DNA from: Rozella allomycis CSF55
Taxonomy: Eukaryota; Rozellomycota
DNA: 64,000 bases
Assembly (NCBI GenBank): GCA_000442015.1
Contig: KE560848.1
Span: forward strand, 200,037 to 264,036
Reading direction: 5' to 3'
Part shown: positions 44,286 through 56,510 of the stretch, piece by piece
How the letters are laid out: each line of letters starts with the position of its first letter
How positions within the stretch are numbered: position 1 is the first letter of the stretch
Notes under the pieces: generated by a model
What the model was told of the DNA's origin: nothing
Database searches by the model: none
Seen by the model: the letters and a program-made list of their open reading frames with translations, nothing else
Made by a program: the position numbers and the translations under genes

Positions 44286-46267
44286 ATGAAGAGTGCTATC
44301 TTTTCGGGTGCTTTGGCCTTACTATCGCTTGGTAGTATCCACGCCAAGTCGTCGAGTGCTATCGGTATTGATTTGGGAACTACATATTCATGTGTTGCTG
44401 TGATGAAGGGAGACAATGTTGAGATTATAGTGAACGAGCAAGGAAACCGTATTACACCGTCATATGTTGCGTTTACTGATAACGAGAGATTGATCGGAGA
44501 GGCGGCCAAGAACCAGTACGCTAGCAACCCAAAGAATACTGTTTATGATGCCAAGAGATTGATTGGAAAGGATTTTAGTGATTCAACTGTTAAGAAGGAT
44601 ATGAAATACTTTACTTTTGATGTTGTGAATAGAAACAATAAGCCAGTTATTAAGGTTAATGTTAAGGGAGAGGATAAGGTAGATTAATTGAAAGTTTTTT
44701 AGTTTAGGAATTTAGACCAGAAGAAATTAGTGCTATGGTTTTGACCAAGATGAAGGAAATTGCAGAGAACTATTTGGGTGAGACTATTAAGGATGCTGTT
44801 GTTACCGTGCCAGCATACTTTAACGATGCTCAAAGACAAGCAACAAAGGACGCTGGGACTATTGCAGGATTGAATGTTATTCGTGTTTTGAATGAGCCAA
44901 CTGCAGCAGCTATCGCCTATGGATTGGATCGTGTTGATAAGGAGAAGACTATTTTAGTTTATGACTTGGGTGGTGGTACATTTGATGTTTCATTGCTTTC
45001 TATTGACAATGGAATTTTTGAAGTTATTGCAACATCAGGAGACACTCACTTGGGAGGAGAAGATTTTGACAACAAAATTGTTGACTTTTTGAAGAAGAAG
45101 GTCAAGAGTAAATTGAATGTAGATGTTTCCAATAACATGAAAGCAATGTCAAAGTTGAGAAGAGAAGCTGAAAAAGCCAAGAGAGTTTTGTCATCATCTA
45201 CTGAAGTTAGAATTGAAATTGATGCTTTGGTTGATGGAAAAGACTTTAGAGAAACATTGACAAGAGCCAAGTTTGAAGATTTGAACATGTCATTGTTTAA
45301 GAAGACTTTGGGACCAGTTGAGAGAGTATTGAAAGATGGAAAGATTGATAGATCTAAAGTTGACGATATTGTCCTTGTTGGTGGATCTACTAGAATTCCA
45401 AAGATTGCTGAATTGTTAGAAGATTTCTTCAAAGGAAAGAAAGTTAACAAGAACATCAACCCTGATGAAGCCATTGCTTATGGTGCTGCTGTTCAAGCTG
45501 CTTTGCTCACTGGACATGAAAGCACTAAGGATATTTTGATTATGGATACTTGCCCATTGACTCTTGGAATTGAAACTACTGGAGGTGTTATGACAAAGTT
45601 GATTCCAAGAAACACTCAAATTCCAGCAAAGAAATCTCAAATCTTTTCTACTGCTGCTGACAATCAACAAGTTGTTTCAATTCAAGTCTATGAAGGTGAA
45701 CGTCCTTTGACCAAAGACAACCATCTTTTAGGCCGTTTTGATCTCTCTGGAATCCCACCAGCCCCACGTGGTGTTCCACAAATTGAAGTCACTTTTGAAA
45801 TTGATGCTAACGGTCTCTTGAAAGTGTCAGCTGTTGAAAAAGGTACTGGAAAGTCTGAATCTATCACCATCACCAACGATAATGGACGTTTGTCTCAAGA
45901 AGAAATTGAAAGAATGGTTGCTGAAGCTGAGAAATTCAAACAAGAAGATGACTTGGCCAAAGAAAAGATTGAAGCTAGAAATACCTTTGAATCCTACGTT
46001 CATTCTATCAAGGCTCAATTGAAAGAAGACAAATTAATGTCTAAACTTTCTGATGAAGATAAACAATCTCTCAACAAGGCTGTTGCTGAAGCTGACAAAT
46101 GGTTAACTGCCAATGGTGATGCTTCCAAGGATGACTTTGAAGAGAAGAAATCTGAATTAGAATCTGTCGTATCTCCAATCATGACTAAAGTTCTCTCTGG
46201 TGGCGCCACTTCTGAATCTTCCAATGACGACGACGATGAAGATGATGATGATCATGACGAACTTTAA
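44286..46267 (+). CDS. KAR2: ER Hsp70 chaperone BiP/Kar2
   Basis: ATP-driven ER-lumen chaperone for translocation, folding and the unfolded-protein response. Exons 44286..44678 and 44708..46267 (one 29-nt intron, no other) give 650 aa. Signal peptide [20 protein letters not shown]; ATPase motifs [25 protein letters not shown] and [11 protein letters not shown]; linker and substrate domain with [16 protein letters not shown]; acidic end; and the retrieval signal HDEL. The intron joins GEDK to [12 protein letters not shown]. The low intron number in a 2-kb gene contrasts with its neighbours and fits a heavily expressed stress gene. An ERSE-type site lies just upstream. Confidence 0.97.
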
Positions 46268-46318
46268 ATAAAGGCAATTGTTTCAATAATAACAATTAAT
46301 TTTTGAAAACTTTATTAT

Positions 46319-49300
46319 TTATTGATTATTTTGAATGTCAACCAATTCTCCTTGACTTGCTCTTCTTACTTGAATTTCCTTTGCTACATTTCCTGACCCT
46401 TTCAAAGAAGACTTTCTAACAAGAGATTGTGATCCCCTTAAACTCTTTCTACCTTCATCTATTATTATATCTTCCTTGGAAAATGAAACCGAACTCTTCT
46501 TTCGCAAACTATTCATTGACCCTTCCTTTGTCTTCTTCATCGGCATCTCTTCAACCGACTCAAATCTATCATCAATACTCTCAAATCCCTGTTTCTCGCT
46601 TTTCACATTCCTCACTTCAACATCATCACTTTGTACATATTCCTGAATATCATTGCTTTCTTCCAGTGATAGTTTTCCCATCCCTTGGTCATGTTCACTC
46701 TTTTGGTCAGAAATGTTATTACTAGATTTTTGGGTTTCCTGTGCATCTATTTTTGATTGAGAACGCTTGAGACTTTGCTTTGAGCCTTCTACACCTTGAT
46801 TTACGTCTTGGTTTGATGTGATCTTGTTGGAACCTTCGTTAAGCTTTTGTTGGGATTGGCTTGATTGAGTGACGTATTCCTGTAAATTTGGCTGAGATGT
46901 CATTTTGGAAGGTTCAGAAAGGACTTGTTCAGATTGGGTTTTGAGATTGTGATGGGATTGTTTGGCATCTTCAGTTAGCATTGTTTGGGATTGAGCTTTT
47001 ACACTGTGATTGGATTGTTTGGTGTCTTCATTTAGCTGGGCTTGGGATCCCACTTTGATATTTTGATTAGACTTGTTGGCGTCTTTATCTAACGCGGTTT
47101 GAGATTGAGCTTTGATACTTTGGGTGGATTGCTTAACATCTTCATTCAACTGCGTTTGGGATTGACCTTTGATACTTTGGGTGGATTGCTTAACATCTTC
47201 ATTCAACTGCGTTTGGGATTGACCTTTGATACTGTGACTAGACTTCTTAACATCTTCATTCAATTGCGTTTGAGATTGGGCTTTAATACTCTGATTAGAT
47301 TTCTTAACATCCTGACTTGATAGTTTGACATCGTCATTCAACTGCGTTTGAGATTGAGCTTTGATACTCTGATTAGATCTCTTAACATCCTGACTTGATT
47401 GTTTCACATCGTCATTCAACTGCGTTTGAGATTGGGCTTTTATACTCTGATTAGATTTCTTAACATCCTGGCTTGATAGTTTCACATCGTCATTCAACTG
47501 CGTTTGGGATTGACCTTTGATACTTTGAGTGGATTGCTTAACATCTTCATTCAATTTTGGTTGAGATTGAGCTTTGATACTTTGTTTAGACTTGTTAACA
47601 TCTTCATTCAGAGAAGTTTGAGATTTGGCTTTAAGACTGTGGTTAGATTCTTTAACATCCTCAGTCAACAATTCTTGTTCTTTGAGACTTTGATTAGACA
47701 TCTTAAAATTTTCATTTAACTGAGTTTTGGATCCCACTTTGATGCTGTTGGTAGACTTTTGAGCATCTTCATTCAAAGAGGTTTTAGATTGAGCTTTAAG
47801 ACTGTGGCTAGATTGTTTAACATTTTCATTCAATTGGCTATGTGACTCGGCTTTGATACTGTGATTAGACTTATCGACATCGTCATTTAACTGGGTCTGG
47901 GATCCAACTTTGATATTTTGACCCGACTTCTTAACATCTTCAGTCAACTCAGTTTGAGAATGAGCTTTTATACTATGCGTAGACTTCATAAGATCATTAT
48001 GATGCGCGTTATCCGAAGAATTGTCTTTTATACCCTGATCAGCCATTTTGGTATCTTCTGAAAGTTGTGGTTGTGATTTAGATTTGATGCTATGATTGGA
48101 TTTTGTAATATTTTCATTCAAGTCATTTTGGGATTTTACTTTTATACTGTGATTAGATTTTTTAACATTCTCATTCAAATCTTGTTGGGATTGAGCCTTG
48201 ATGCTGTGATTTGATTGTTTGATATCTTCAGTTAACTTGGCTTGAGATTCGTCTTTGATACTATGATTGGACTGTCTGATATCTTCATTCAATTTATTCA
48301 GAGATTGAGCTTTTACACTATTGCTAGACTTATTAACGCTTTCAGTCATTTTTTCTTGAGATTTATCATTGATATCGTGATTGGATTGTTCGATATTTCC
48401 ATTCAACTTATTTTGAGATTGCAATTTGACACTATGACTAGATCCTTTAACTTCATCTTCCAATGATGGCTTATTATGAAAATATGATTCATTATGACCC
48501 TGAATAGAATCATTAACGTCGTTTACAGAATTTCTTAGATTTTCGTTGGATGTTTTCACACCGGCTTCAATTGGCTCTTGAACCAATGATTCTATATTGT
48601 TTTCTGACTTTCTAAGACTATTATTTGAGCGATTCATATTTGCATTGCCAATATTAGGTTGAGATTGCAAACTGCCTTTTGAACTTTCATGCTCTTCCTT
48701 TATCAAACTGGCCTGAGAGTAACTTAACTCAGTGTTATCTTTCATGCTATGATTGGATTGATTAAAACTCTCCGCATTCACATTTTTCTCTGAAGTTGTT
48801 TTTATACCTCGGTTAGACTGCTTTACATCATCATTTAACTTTGAATTAGATTGAACATTAATATTTTGCTTCGAGCTCTTCGTTTCCCGTATTGTTTGCG
48901 CTGACCTTTTGGTGGAGTCCTGTTTTAGATCATTTTGAGACTGCGCCCTGATACTGCTGTGGGATCTTTTCGCTTGTTCATTAATGTTTGTCAGAGATTG
49001 TGTTTTAATAGTTTCCTCCGTGTCTTTATTTAAACTAGGTTGTGAGGTTGTTTTAACATTTTGAATTGATGCTTTAGCGCTCTTGTCTCCGTTTTCCTGT
49101 TCTGATTGACCATTTTCATTTAATGGCATATTATGTGCTGGTGATTTATATTCTAAATCCTCATTTAATATATTCTGGGAGAGAGACTTGGGAGTTTCGG
49201 TCGACTGCTCATTTTGAGTTACCCCGTATTTATCAGAATGTTCATTATTGTTAGTTTTGATTTCATCATTAGTTAAACCGATATTCAAATTGGTTTGCGA

Positions 49301-51560
49301 CGATTGATTGGATTCACTCTTCTTTTCTTCAACTACACATTATGCGAGTTAAAATAATTTTACTATAGGATGTCTTTGTTTCTTGATTTTGAATGCTTAA
49401 ATTTCCTGCAGATCTCTTTATCTCCGTTTTGCTTCCTAATTCAGTATTGGATTGTGATTTCAATGAATGTTTAGATGCTTGAGAATTAATAACATTTTGA
49501 GATGTTCTCATCTCCATGTTTACTTTAGAATCTATTCTTTCTTTTTTCAAGTTATCTGGTTGATTCATTTTCACGGCAAGTATTGATGAGTTCTCTTCAA
49601 AACCTTCTTTTATTATCATGCTTGCCTGGGATGGCGTCCTTTCTCTCAATTCACCTTTTCAAATAGAATAATCAATACTTACCCAAATTATTTTCATTCT
49701 CTTCAATAGTGAATTCTGATTCACTTTGTTTGATTGGTTTTTCATCACCCTCCTCATCTTCAAATTCTTCTTGAGAATAACTTATTTCATTTTGATTGGG
49801 ATTTTTCGCTGTAATCGAAGAAGTAGAATTCGGATTTGGCGCTTCTTTAGGTTTACTTTCGGTATATAATTGTTCATTTCTATCTTGAATGTTAGATTGA
49901 GATTTTGATTTCGGATGTAGGGAGCTATTTTATGGAGTCATGTAAGCTTACCCTGAACTTTCGTTTAGCTTGGGCACTGACTGGCTTTTGTTTCTATTAT
50001 CTTTTTGTTCGTTAGTCTCATCGTGTATTTTATCCTTGCTTCTCAGAATTCCCTTTCTCTCAGTTTTGCTCATTTCAACTCCTTCTGAGCTATTTGTATT
50101 TCCTCGAATAGTATTTGCTGATCGTGATTTGTTAAGGGTTGTGTTAGATTTCACGCTTTCTTTGGAACCTAGAGTGCTAGACTGTGTTTTAACAGATTTA
50201 ATATATTTGGATCCTGCAACTGACTCCTTTGACCACTTTGTTTGCTCACTATCTACAATTGTTTGATTATCCGCTTTATCGACATTATCGTTTTCGGAGG
50301 TTTTAACAATCATACTTTCGTGGGAACCTGTGTCTTCTTCATCTTCAAAATCTTCACCATATTGATCTTTATTAGGGGAATCTGGAGAGGCATTAACGAT
50401 CACTGATGGCTCTTGATGCTCCGATTTGGTCGTAGGTCGCAAGCTTTCTTCACTAAACATTACGCTTCGGGAACGTGAAGTCTTTTTTTCCAGATGGGTA
50501 GTGGATGTTGAAATGTCTATCACTTCTTGTCTCGTTTCGCATGATTCATTTTTAGTTGCTTTCACAGCTTCTAAAACTTCACTGGTTTCGGTGTATTCAT
50601 CCTTGTTATCTATCTTGTTTCTGACATTTGTGGTAGTTTTAGGACGTCTTAACAGTTTTGATTCTTTAACTGCTTCTTCGTGAAAATTATTAGGTGAAGC
50701 ACCGTATGCTGACTTCGCCCGATCAAGTCTGGTTTGCTCGTTTTGATTCACTTTTTCTTCATTTTTGGCAATCAATTGGGAATATTTGTCAAACAGTATC
50801 ATATATCTTCTTTCATAGTCTTTTAAACGCTTTTCCGATTTGTTTAGAAGTGCCGTCTTTTTATCCAATTCTCTAGTTGCTTTCTCAACGGCAGCTTGAA
50901 GCTTAGATTTCGCGTGTGTTAAACCCTCATTGGCAGCTATTATTCTTAAAAATTGTAAAAGGTTACCCTCAAGGTCTTTGTGATGCTTAGTTAATGTCTT
51001 GTTTTCTGATTGCGCTTGAGTGTATTTAGCTTTGTATTCTTCCAATAGTTCAGATTCTCTCTTTATTTCTTCTTGTTCAATAAAGGTGGCTTCCATTTCT
51101 TCAATTATCTGGGTGAGTGTTGAAATCTGTAATGTAAAAGTTGTGATTTTTACTTCCTTTGCATAAGTACGATTTTCACGTTCAAGTTCAGCTAATCTTG
51201 TAGGGCGACTAGCCGTACGCAAATCAGCAAGTTCTTTTTGAAGCTCTCTTATTGTAGTTTCATTGTTCTTAACCAATTTCTTGAGCGCATGAACCAACTA
51301 CATAACTCATAGCATATCTGTTTACATGTTCTTCTCCTTTCGGTTTTTGACCGTGAAACTAAATTTAAAACCTTTTTTCAACTTACATTAATTGCCATGG
51401 AATCCTCGATCTGCTTCTCTCTTCGCGACAAGTCCTCTTCCGCCTTTCGCAGCAATGATCGCATGACTCTTTTTTCTTTTTGGGATTCATTAAGAGCCAT
51501 TTTTAACTGTAAATTTTCATCGTAAAGGTCTTCTGTGGATTTATAATGTGTAGTGACCAT
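46319..51560 (-). CDS. IQCE-like coiled-coil protein with long 18-residue repeat tail
   Basis: Seven exons, 51387..51560, 51326..51358 (33 nt), 51154..51297, 49952..51126, 49683..49924, 49364..49654 and 46319..49332, give 1690 aa with the frame closing throughout. The N-terminal 300 residues are coiled coil and begin STEDLYDENLQLKMALNE, resembling the conserved start of IQCE, a ciliary (EVC zone) protein in animals; no IQ motif was seen. Residues about 300-650 are charged and disordered. The last 1000 residues are about 40 degenerate copies of an 18-residue unit, consensus KSNxSIKAQSQTQLNEDV. The 27-nt intron 51127..51153 has no stop, so retention is possible. IQCE assignment is moderate; the repeat tail is a lineage addition. 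Confidence 0.7.
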
Positions 51561-51682
51561 TTTGCCATCCGCGCTTTTCGTTCTTGTGACAACTGGTATT
51601 AATTAAAAAAAATGATTACATGAAGATCTACGACCTTGATTATAATCTAATGAAAGCCTATAAGGCTTAGTAATGGAGGGTG

Positions 51683-52033
51683 TTAAACTCCATTGCCTAG
51701 GCCTTGACGTTGAAGGTCTCGGCTTTGCACTTCTTGGTCTATTCGGAGATCCTGCGTTAAATGAACTGCAATTTTATTACTTAAAGGTGTACTCATCTCA
51801 AAGAAATCATCAGTATCCGATTCTGGCTGCTTTACATCTAATATATTCAATTGATGATAAATACCGATAGATATTTGGGTATGGTTCATGTGACCACCGC
51901 TGGTAACATCTATATTATCCTTTATATTAAGGCTATGAAGATTCATTACACTCGGCATTTCGGTGATTTTGATGGTATCCAACGAGCCAAAATTCAAACA
52001 AAAAATATAAAACACTAAATTCATCAATTTCAT
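51683..52033 (-). CDS. Small secreted protein, unknown
   Basis: 116 aa from one continuous frame, beginning with a likely signal peptide (MKLMNLVFYIFCLNFGSLD). The rest is polar with no Cys pattern (SDTDDFFEMSTPLSNKIAVH and a Gln/Arg/Asp-rich end LRIDQEVQSRDLQRQ). A stop-free 27-nt segment with GTATTT...TTAG ends (51837..51863 region) could be an intron, which would shorten it by nine residues. No family recognised. It is 11 bp downstream of the cytochrome c peroxidase stop. Confidence 0.45.
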   Translation of the reverse strand: MKLMNLVFYIFCLNFGSLDTIKITEMPSVMNLHSLNIKDNIDVTSGGHMNHTQISIGIYHQLNILDVKQPESDTDDFFEMSTPLSNKIAVHLTQDLRIDQEVQSRDLQRQGLGNGV

Positions 52034-52043
52034 TTATTCATCT

Positions 52044-53228
52044 TCACCAGTAGGACCAAGTTGGTCTATTTGGACCAGGTGGTGTACCATCACCGTAAGT
52101 TACTGGGGGAGCACTTTTATGAATATCCACACCTAGCTCCAATAGCTTTTGAAATGCTTTTGCAAAGTCTTTAAAGAAAAGCTCTTCATCCTTGCTGTAG
52201 CGAACCACGTATTTTTTGAATTCAGGATCTTCGATAAATGCCAAATCGGCTGGTAACATCATTAGTTCACCAGTAGGATCTTCAAATTGTGTTGGACCGT
52301 CCCAATTTTTCTTCGTCCATTTGGTTTCCAATAACTGCTTGAAATATTCATTGCTAAAAGTTGTTGGTGCTCTTGTCCAAGGATTCTTGTAGCCTGACCG
52401 TTCAGGATGGCAGCGACCAAGAGCGTGTGCTCCAGCTAAGGCGACAATTTCTTGATCCTTAAATCCCATTCTGTAAAACACGTCTCTTATGTGATCAGCA
52501 CCTTTACTGCCATCTGGAAGGCGTCCATTCGGTGGGACGTACGTACCTTTTTGAGACGAGCTAATGGTATTACCATCAAATTCTTTTCTTCCAGGATGCC
52601 ATTTGATAACTGGACCACCCATTTCTGTAATAGCAACACATGCAGCCAAAGTCCACAAATCAGCTTTGCTCATTCCTGGAAACTTCTTGTGGACCTCTTC
52701 TAAACGTTCTCTTGCTAAATCAAGTCCTGCATTAGCTGGATCAGATGATTCAGGCTCAAATCTCATTGTAGCACCATTAGATCCCCCTTTATTAGTTCCC
52801 TTGTCGTATGTTCCAGATGCGTGCCAAGCAAGCCTGACAAACAAAGGCCCAAGAGATCCATCATCATGTTCTTCATCCTCTAAAATCCCTGCGATTTCAT
52901 CGGCTGCTGCTTTGTAATAATCAACTACCTTTAAATGTTGTGGGAGTTTTCGAATATCAGCCTCATCTCTGAAGCGTTGCAATTGATGAAATACATAGTA
53001 GCCCATTGGAAGAAGCATTATTGTTAGCACTAATTTCATATAATCATCTTCAGCAGTTCCATAGTATCCATGACTCGGCAATTCATGGGGGTTATGATCT
53101 TCGTTGGCTCCTGCATCATGAGATTTAAATCGCCTTTGAAACTTTACCATCGGAGCAGTAAATAATGTATTGTACCTGGTTAATGCGGGAGAGTTGATTA
53201 TCCTGCGGCCAAATGTTTTCAAGAACAT
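52044..53228 (-). CDS. CCP1: Mitochondrial cytochrome c peroxidase
   Basis: Haem peroxidase that reduces H2O2 with electrons from cytochrome c in the intermembrane space. Intronless; 394 aa from the ATG at 53228 (the frame is open 22 codons further upstream but without ATG). N-terminal basic/aliphatic presequence ([20 protein letters not shown]), then a hydrophobic segment ([18 protein letters not shown]), the bipartite sorting layout of Ccp1. Distal site [11 protein letters not shown], proximal haem ligand in [11 protein letters not shown], and the radical-site Trp in [11 protein letters not shown]-terminal Pro-rich tail ends NRPTWSYW. Assignment to Ccp over ascorbate peroxidase rests on the mitochondrial presequence and that Trp context. 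Confidence 0.93.
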   Translation of the reverse strand: MFLKTFGRRIINSPALTRYNTLFTAPMVKFQRRFKSHDAGANEDHNPHELPSHGYYGTAEDDYMKLVLTIMLLPMGYYVFHQLQRFRDEADIRKLPQHLKVVDYYKAAADEIAGILEDEEHDDGSLGPLFVRLAWHASGTYDKGTNKGGSNGATMRFEPESSDPANAGLDLARERLEEVHKKFPGMSKADLWTLAACVAITEMGGPVIKWHPGRKEFDGNTISSSQKGTYVPPNGRLPDGSKGADHIRDVFYRMGFKDQEIVALAGAHALGRCHPERSGYKNPWTRAPTTFSNEYFKQLLETKWTKKNWDGPTQFEDPTGELMMLPADLAFIEDPEFKKYVVRYSKDEELFFKDFAKAFQKLLELGVDIHKSAPPVTYGDGTPPGPNRPTWSYW

Positions 53229-53477
53229 CGATATTGTGTTTTGGCGATTGACAAGGGTTTGGTCGCCAAAGGAGTGGACATTGACCAAATTCAATTTGTA
53301 AATACCATTTGTGATATCGCAGCTATCGCTAGTATATTTAAGTAATTAGAATAATTTCATGCCAATTCGGTGGATCTCTTTGTCAATGGATAAACGTATA
53401 TTGTAATTTATTTCTGATTGTCAAGTTTCGATTCCCATGATTCATTTTTGTAACCAGATAGATTTTTCTTAAATCGA

Positions 53478-55128
53478 ATGTTCAAAAGCTTGTCAATATA
53501 CCTATCTCCTGTCAGAATGTCGACAGCAAAATTAAATCATTTAAAAGAAGTAGTGGAAAAAAATGGTACTACAAAAATGTGATGATGTTGAGGTGGAGAA
53601 ATTTGTAGTTCTATGCCTGGCGCTGATGTTGCCGTTGTTAATGACTTGACTGCTTACGAAAGGATTAAAAAAATAATTGGAAAATCAAAGTGTAAAGCTG
53701 TTGTTGTGCCCAAGTGGATATCGCAATCGTAAGATACGCAATTAATAAAGGAAGAATTGATTGTTGGAGGGCTGTGTTGTCGACCCCCAAATTTTTGATA
53801 TTCAAAAAAATGAAGAGACAAATAAGAGAGAGCAATGCAAAAGAAAGGTTGAAGAGATGNGCAAAAGAAAGGCTGAAGATATGTAAGAAATGTTTTAAGG
53901 TATTTTAGAACGCCAGTTACTTCACCTAAAGCTAAAAGAAAACAAGAGGATATAAATCTTTCGAAATGGGAATGTATGCGACCAACGCCTGATATTTGCG
54001 AGAATCAAAACCTAGTTGAGGCGCTAAAGGTTTTACAAGAGCAACGTTACCTGATAGGCGAACAAATGAAGTAAAATTGATGATCATTCAATGAACAGTT
54101 CAGATGCATATGCCAGAGCTATTGCTTCTATAAAAAGTTATCCCAATCTTATTGATAATATCAATCAAATCAAAGAGTTGCCTAATGTTGGTGAAAAAAT
54201 ACATTCACTGTTGATTCAATTCATTGAGACAGGGAAGATAATAATGGTTAATCAAATACTGAATAATGAAAACTATAAAATATTGAAACTTTTTTGTGGG
54301 ATTCACGGTAATATACCTGAAGATTAAATGAAAAGGCGTTNGTAATATACCCGAAGATTAAATGAAAAGGCGTTGGACCAACAACTGCAGGCAAGTGGTT
54401 AAAGGAAGGGCATAAAACTTTGGAAGATGTGGAAAAGCATGTAAAGCTAAATAACGCGCAAAAAATTGGTCTTAAATATTATCACGACTTTAATGAATTG
54501 TAATCGTCATTAATTTTATCATAAAGAATGACAACTGAAGAGGCTATGGATATTTTTGAAACCATAAAGAAACAAATTTTGAATCTCGATGAAGGATTTG
54601 TAGTTACTGCTATAGGTGGCCTTCGTAGGAAAAAGGAATCTCATAATGATATTGACATCCTTGTTACTCATCCAAAAGGCCTGGAATGTGATTTATTGGA
54701 CGAATTGATACCTTTACTTACAAATAAAGACATTGTTGTGGAGACTATTGTCCATTATGATGGGAACATTGGCACGTCAAGCTCCAGTGATAACCATTTC
54801 GACCATTTTAATAAAGTAAGTCAAAAGAAAATAATGCTAATAGTGGTATGGTGTTGTTAAATCACCGTTAACAGGAAAATATAGGCGGTTAGACTTGGTA
54901 ATGACCACCACAAAAGAGTATCCATTCGCATTGCTTGGTTGGACAGGTTCAAAAATGTTTGAAAAGAGCATTCGTCGCTATGCTGCTGAAATTAAGAATT
55001 GCAAACTTACTAGTCATCATTTACTGGACTTGTCAAAGAATGAGATGGTTGAATGCCAGAATGAAGAAGAAATATTCGAGTACCTTGGATTTCCTAATTT
55101 TGTCCAACCAGAATTCAGGAATTGTTGA
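53478..55128 (+). CDS. POL4: Family X DNA polymerase (Pol4/Pol lambda-like) with BRCT domain
   Basis: Repair polymerase for non-homologous end joining or base excision. Start at 53478 gives MFKSLSIYLSPVRMSTAKLN, the usual BRCT opening. Exons 53478..53565, 53593..53728, 53755..53882 (contains gap at 53860), 53909..54070, 54099..54307, 54370..54499, 54527..54815 and 54844..55128. BRCT ends near SQSIDCWRAVL; the 8-kDa lyase region has DAYARAIASIKSYP and LPNVGEKIH; the helix-hairpin-helix has GIHGVGPTTAGKWL. The polymerase site has GGLRRKKESHNDIDIL (two catalytic Asp) and RRLDLVMTTT (third). The 34 nt at 54336..54369 around the gap repeat the preceding intron and are probably an assembly artefact. 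About 460 aa. Confidence 0.85.
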
Positions 55129-55699
55129 AAATAGCAAAAAAATAAACGTTATTTGATTAAAATTTAGATTCCCAAACGTGTCAAAATTTAGAGATTAATC
55201 GTTAAACTTATTAATTAATAGTTTTGCATTTTTTTCACAAAAAATCGGATCTGGATACTTGGGCATACATTGACATTCACATGCCTTAATGCCTGATAAA
55301 ACAAATAACAATTTACAAATACAGACCGAAGAAACAGATTTGTGATTTTTAAATACTTATTCCATTTTTTCTCTACGAGAGACGAGAAATAATACTCCAC
55401 ATTCAATTTTGGCACGAGTGTCCATCTTCCAAAATCTTTCTAGAATGGATGAATTAAATAGTTAGTACTTAGTAGATACTGAATTACTGATAACCTTGGC
55501 TCTTTTAAAAAAAAGCATATTGCAAAATGTCTTTCGAATTCACCCATGGAAATTAATAAATATGCTCATCATATTTGATACCCACTGTATCACTGACTCA
55601 CTGAGTTCAGTTGAAAAAAATTATTATTCAAACAGCAAACCACTAAACCACTCGTAAAGTTCGCAATTTCCAAACTTCCTAAAATTTTTGAAATTTCTA
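55129..55699. other. Intergenic region, possible small Cys-rich gene on minus strand
   Basis: 571 bp. On the minus strand the segment 55170..55330 can be read, after removing a 24-nt intron-like stretch, as SVCICIKACECQCMPKYP followed by DPIFCEKNAKLL, a dense cysteine pattern. An upstream ATG (MDTRAKIECGVLF) near 55425 is separated by an in-frame stop unless a further 21-nt intron is assumed. Evidence is weak; no homologue recognised. The rest looks non-coding. Confidence 0.25.
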
Positions 55700-56228
55700 A
55701 TGCCAGAGAATGGAACGAGCGTTAGCATTGCTGAAACACCAATTAAAAAGGATGCCCAAATAATGGGAAACTATACGCAACCAGAATTGGCAAAACGATC
55801 AATATTAGTAAATTCGATGATAAAATACAAATAGACGTTTCCAAAGGCATTATGGCAAGGGAAGGTGTTTAAGGAGCCTGTCACTACCGTCCTTCAGTAT
55901 GGAATGTTAGGCGGAGGTATTCCTATGCTTTGGTATTTTATGCGTGTATCTAAATCTGCTTGTAAAGTGAATTTATGCATTTAACAATAGTTTCACTTTC
56001 AACAATGGTTTGGTATGGAATGAATGGATTTGCCATTACCGGGTTTATAAGCACGTAAGTACGAGCGTGAATTTTGAAAGGTACATTCTATGGTATGACC
56101 GTCACTATTCTCGGGAAGATTGGATTAAGAGAGGTGCATTATCAGCAGATTATGAGGCAAAATATCCACATCTAAGTGAAATGGAGAAAAATATGAGTGC
56201 TGAATATGATAAGGCTAGAGAAGATTAA
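55700..56228 (+). CDS. Small two-TM membrane protein, possibly COX20-like
   Basis: Exons 55700..55807, 55835..55961, 55991..56054 and 56081..56228 (introns 27, 29, 26 nt) give 148 aa. A polar N-terminus leads to two hydrophobic segments (LQYGMLGGGIPMLWYFM and MVWYGMNGFAITGFISTYIL) and then a charged C-terminus (WYDRHYSREDWIKRG). The layout EP(V)TT-LQYG-LGGGIP with a second TM and a charged tail resembles the cytochrome-oxidase assembly factor COX20, but the usual Cys residues are absent, so I give this only as a possibility. No raw ORF covers more than the last exon. Confidence 0.5.
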
Positions 56229-56380
56229 GAATAAATAATTATGACAAAATACAAAACAAGAAGATGTAACATCTATTACTTTAATACTTTTACTTTCTAT
56301 TGATCGTCAAAAATTTGTTTCCATAAATTTGGGTATTTTTTGAAGAAAATAGCTCATAAAATGGATGCCTGCAGAACACA

Positions 56381-56451
56381 GCGTTTGTGGTTTAGTGGTA
56401 AAATTAGCCCCTGCCACGGGTTAGCCCCGAGTTCGATTCTCGGCAAACGCA
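56381..56451 (+). tRNA. tRNA-Gly (anticodon GCC)
   Basis: 71-nt cloverleaf: acceptor GCGTTTG/CAAACGC with A discriminator, D-arm GTTTAGTGGTAAAAT, anticodon loop CTGCCAC (GCC) between CCCC- and GGGG-type stems, T-arm CCGAGTTCGATTCTCGG. No intron. Confidence 0.9.
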
Positions 56452-56510
56452 TTTTGCGATATTGTTGTCGAATTTACAATTTCTCAAAAATATTTTAAAA
56501 TTTATTTATT

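Noticed and set aside
44286-46267. Bacterial or mitochondrial Hsp70 (DnaK)
   Set aside because: Signal peptide, HDEL terminus and eukaryotic ER-type motifs identify it as BiP.
47099-48466. Several plus-strand ORFs with repeated LTFDTLGGLLNIFIQLRLG-type sequence
   Set aside because: They are antisense shadows of the 18-residue repeat exon on the minus strand; the repeat keeps both strands open. No independent start or splice context.
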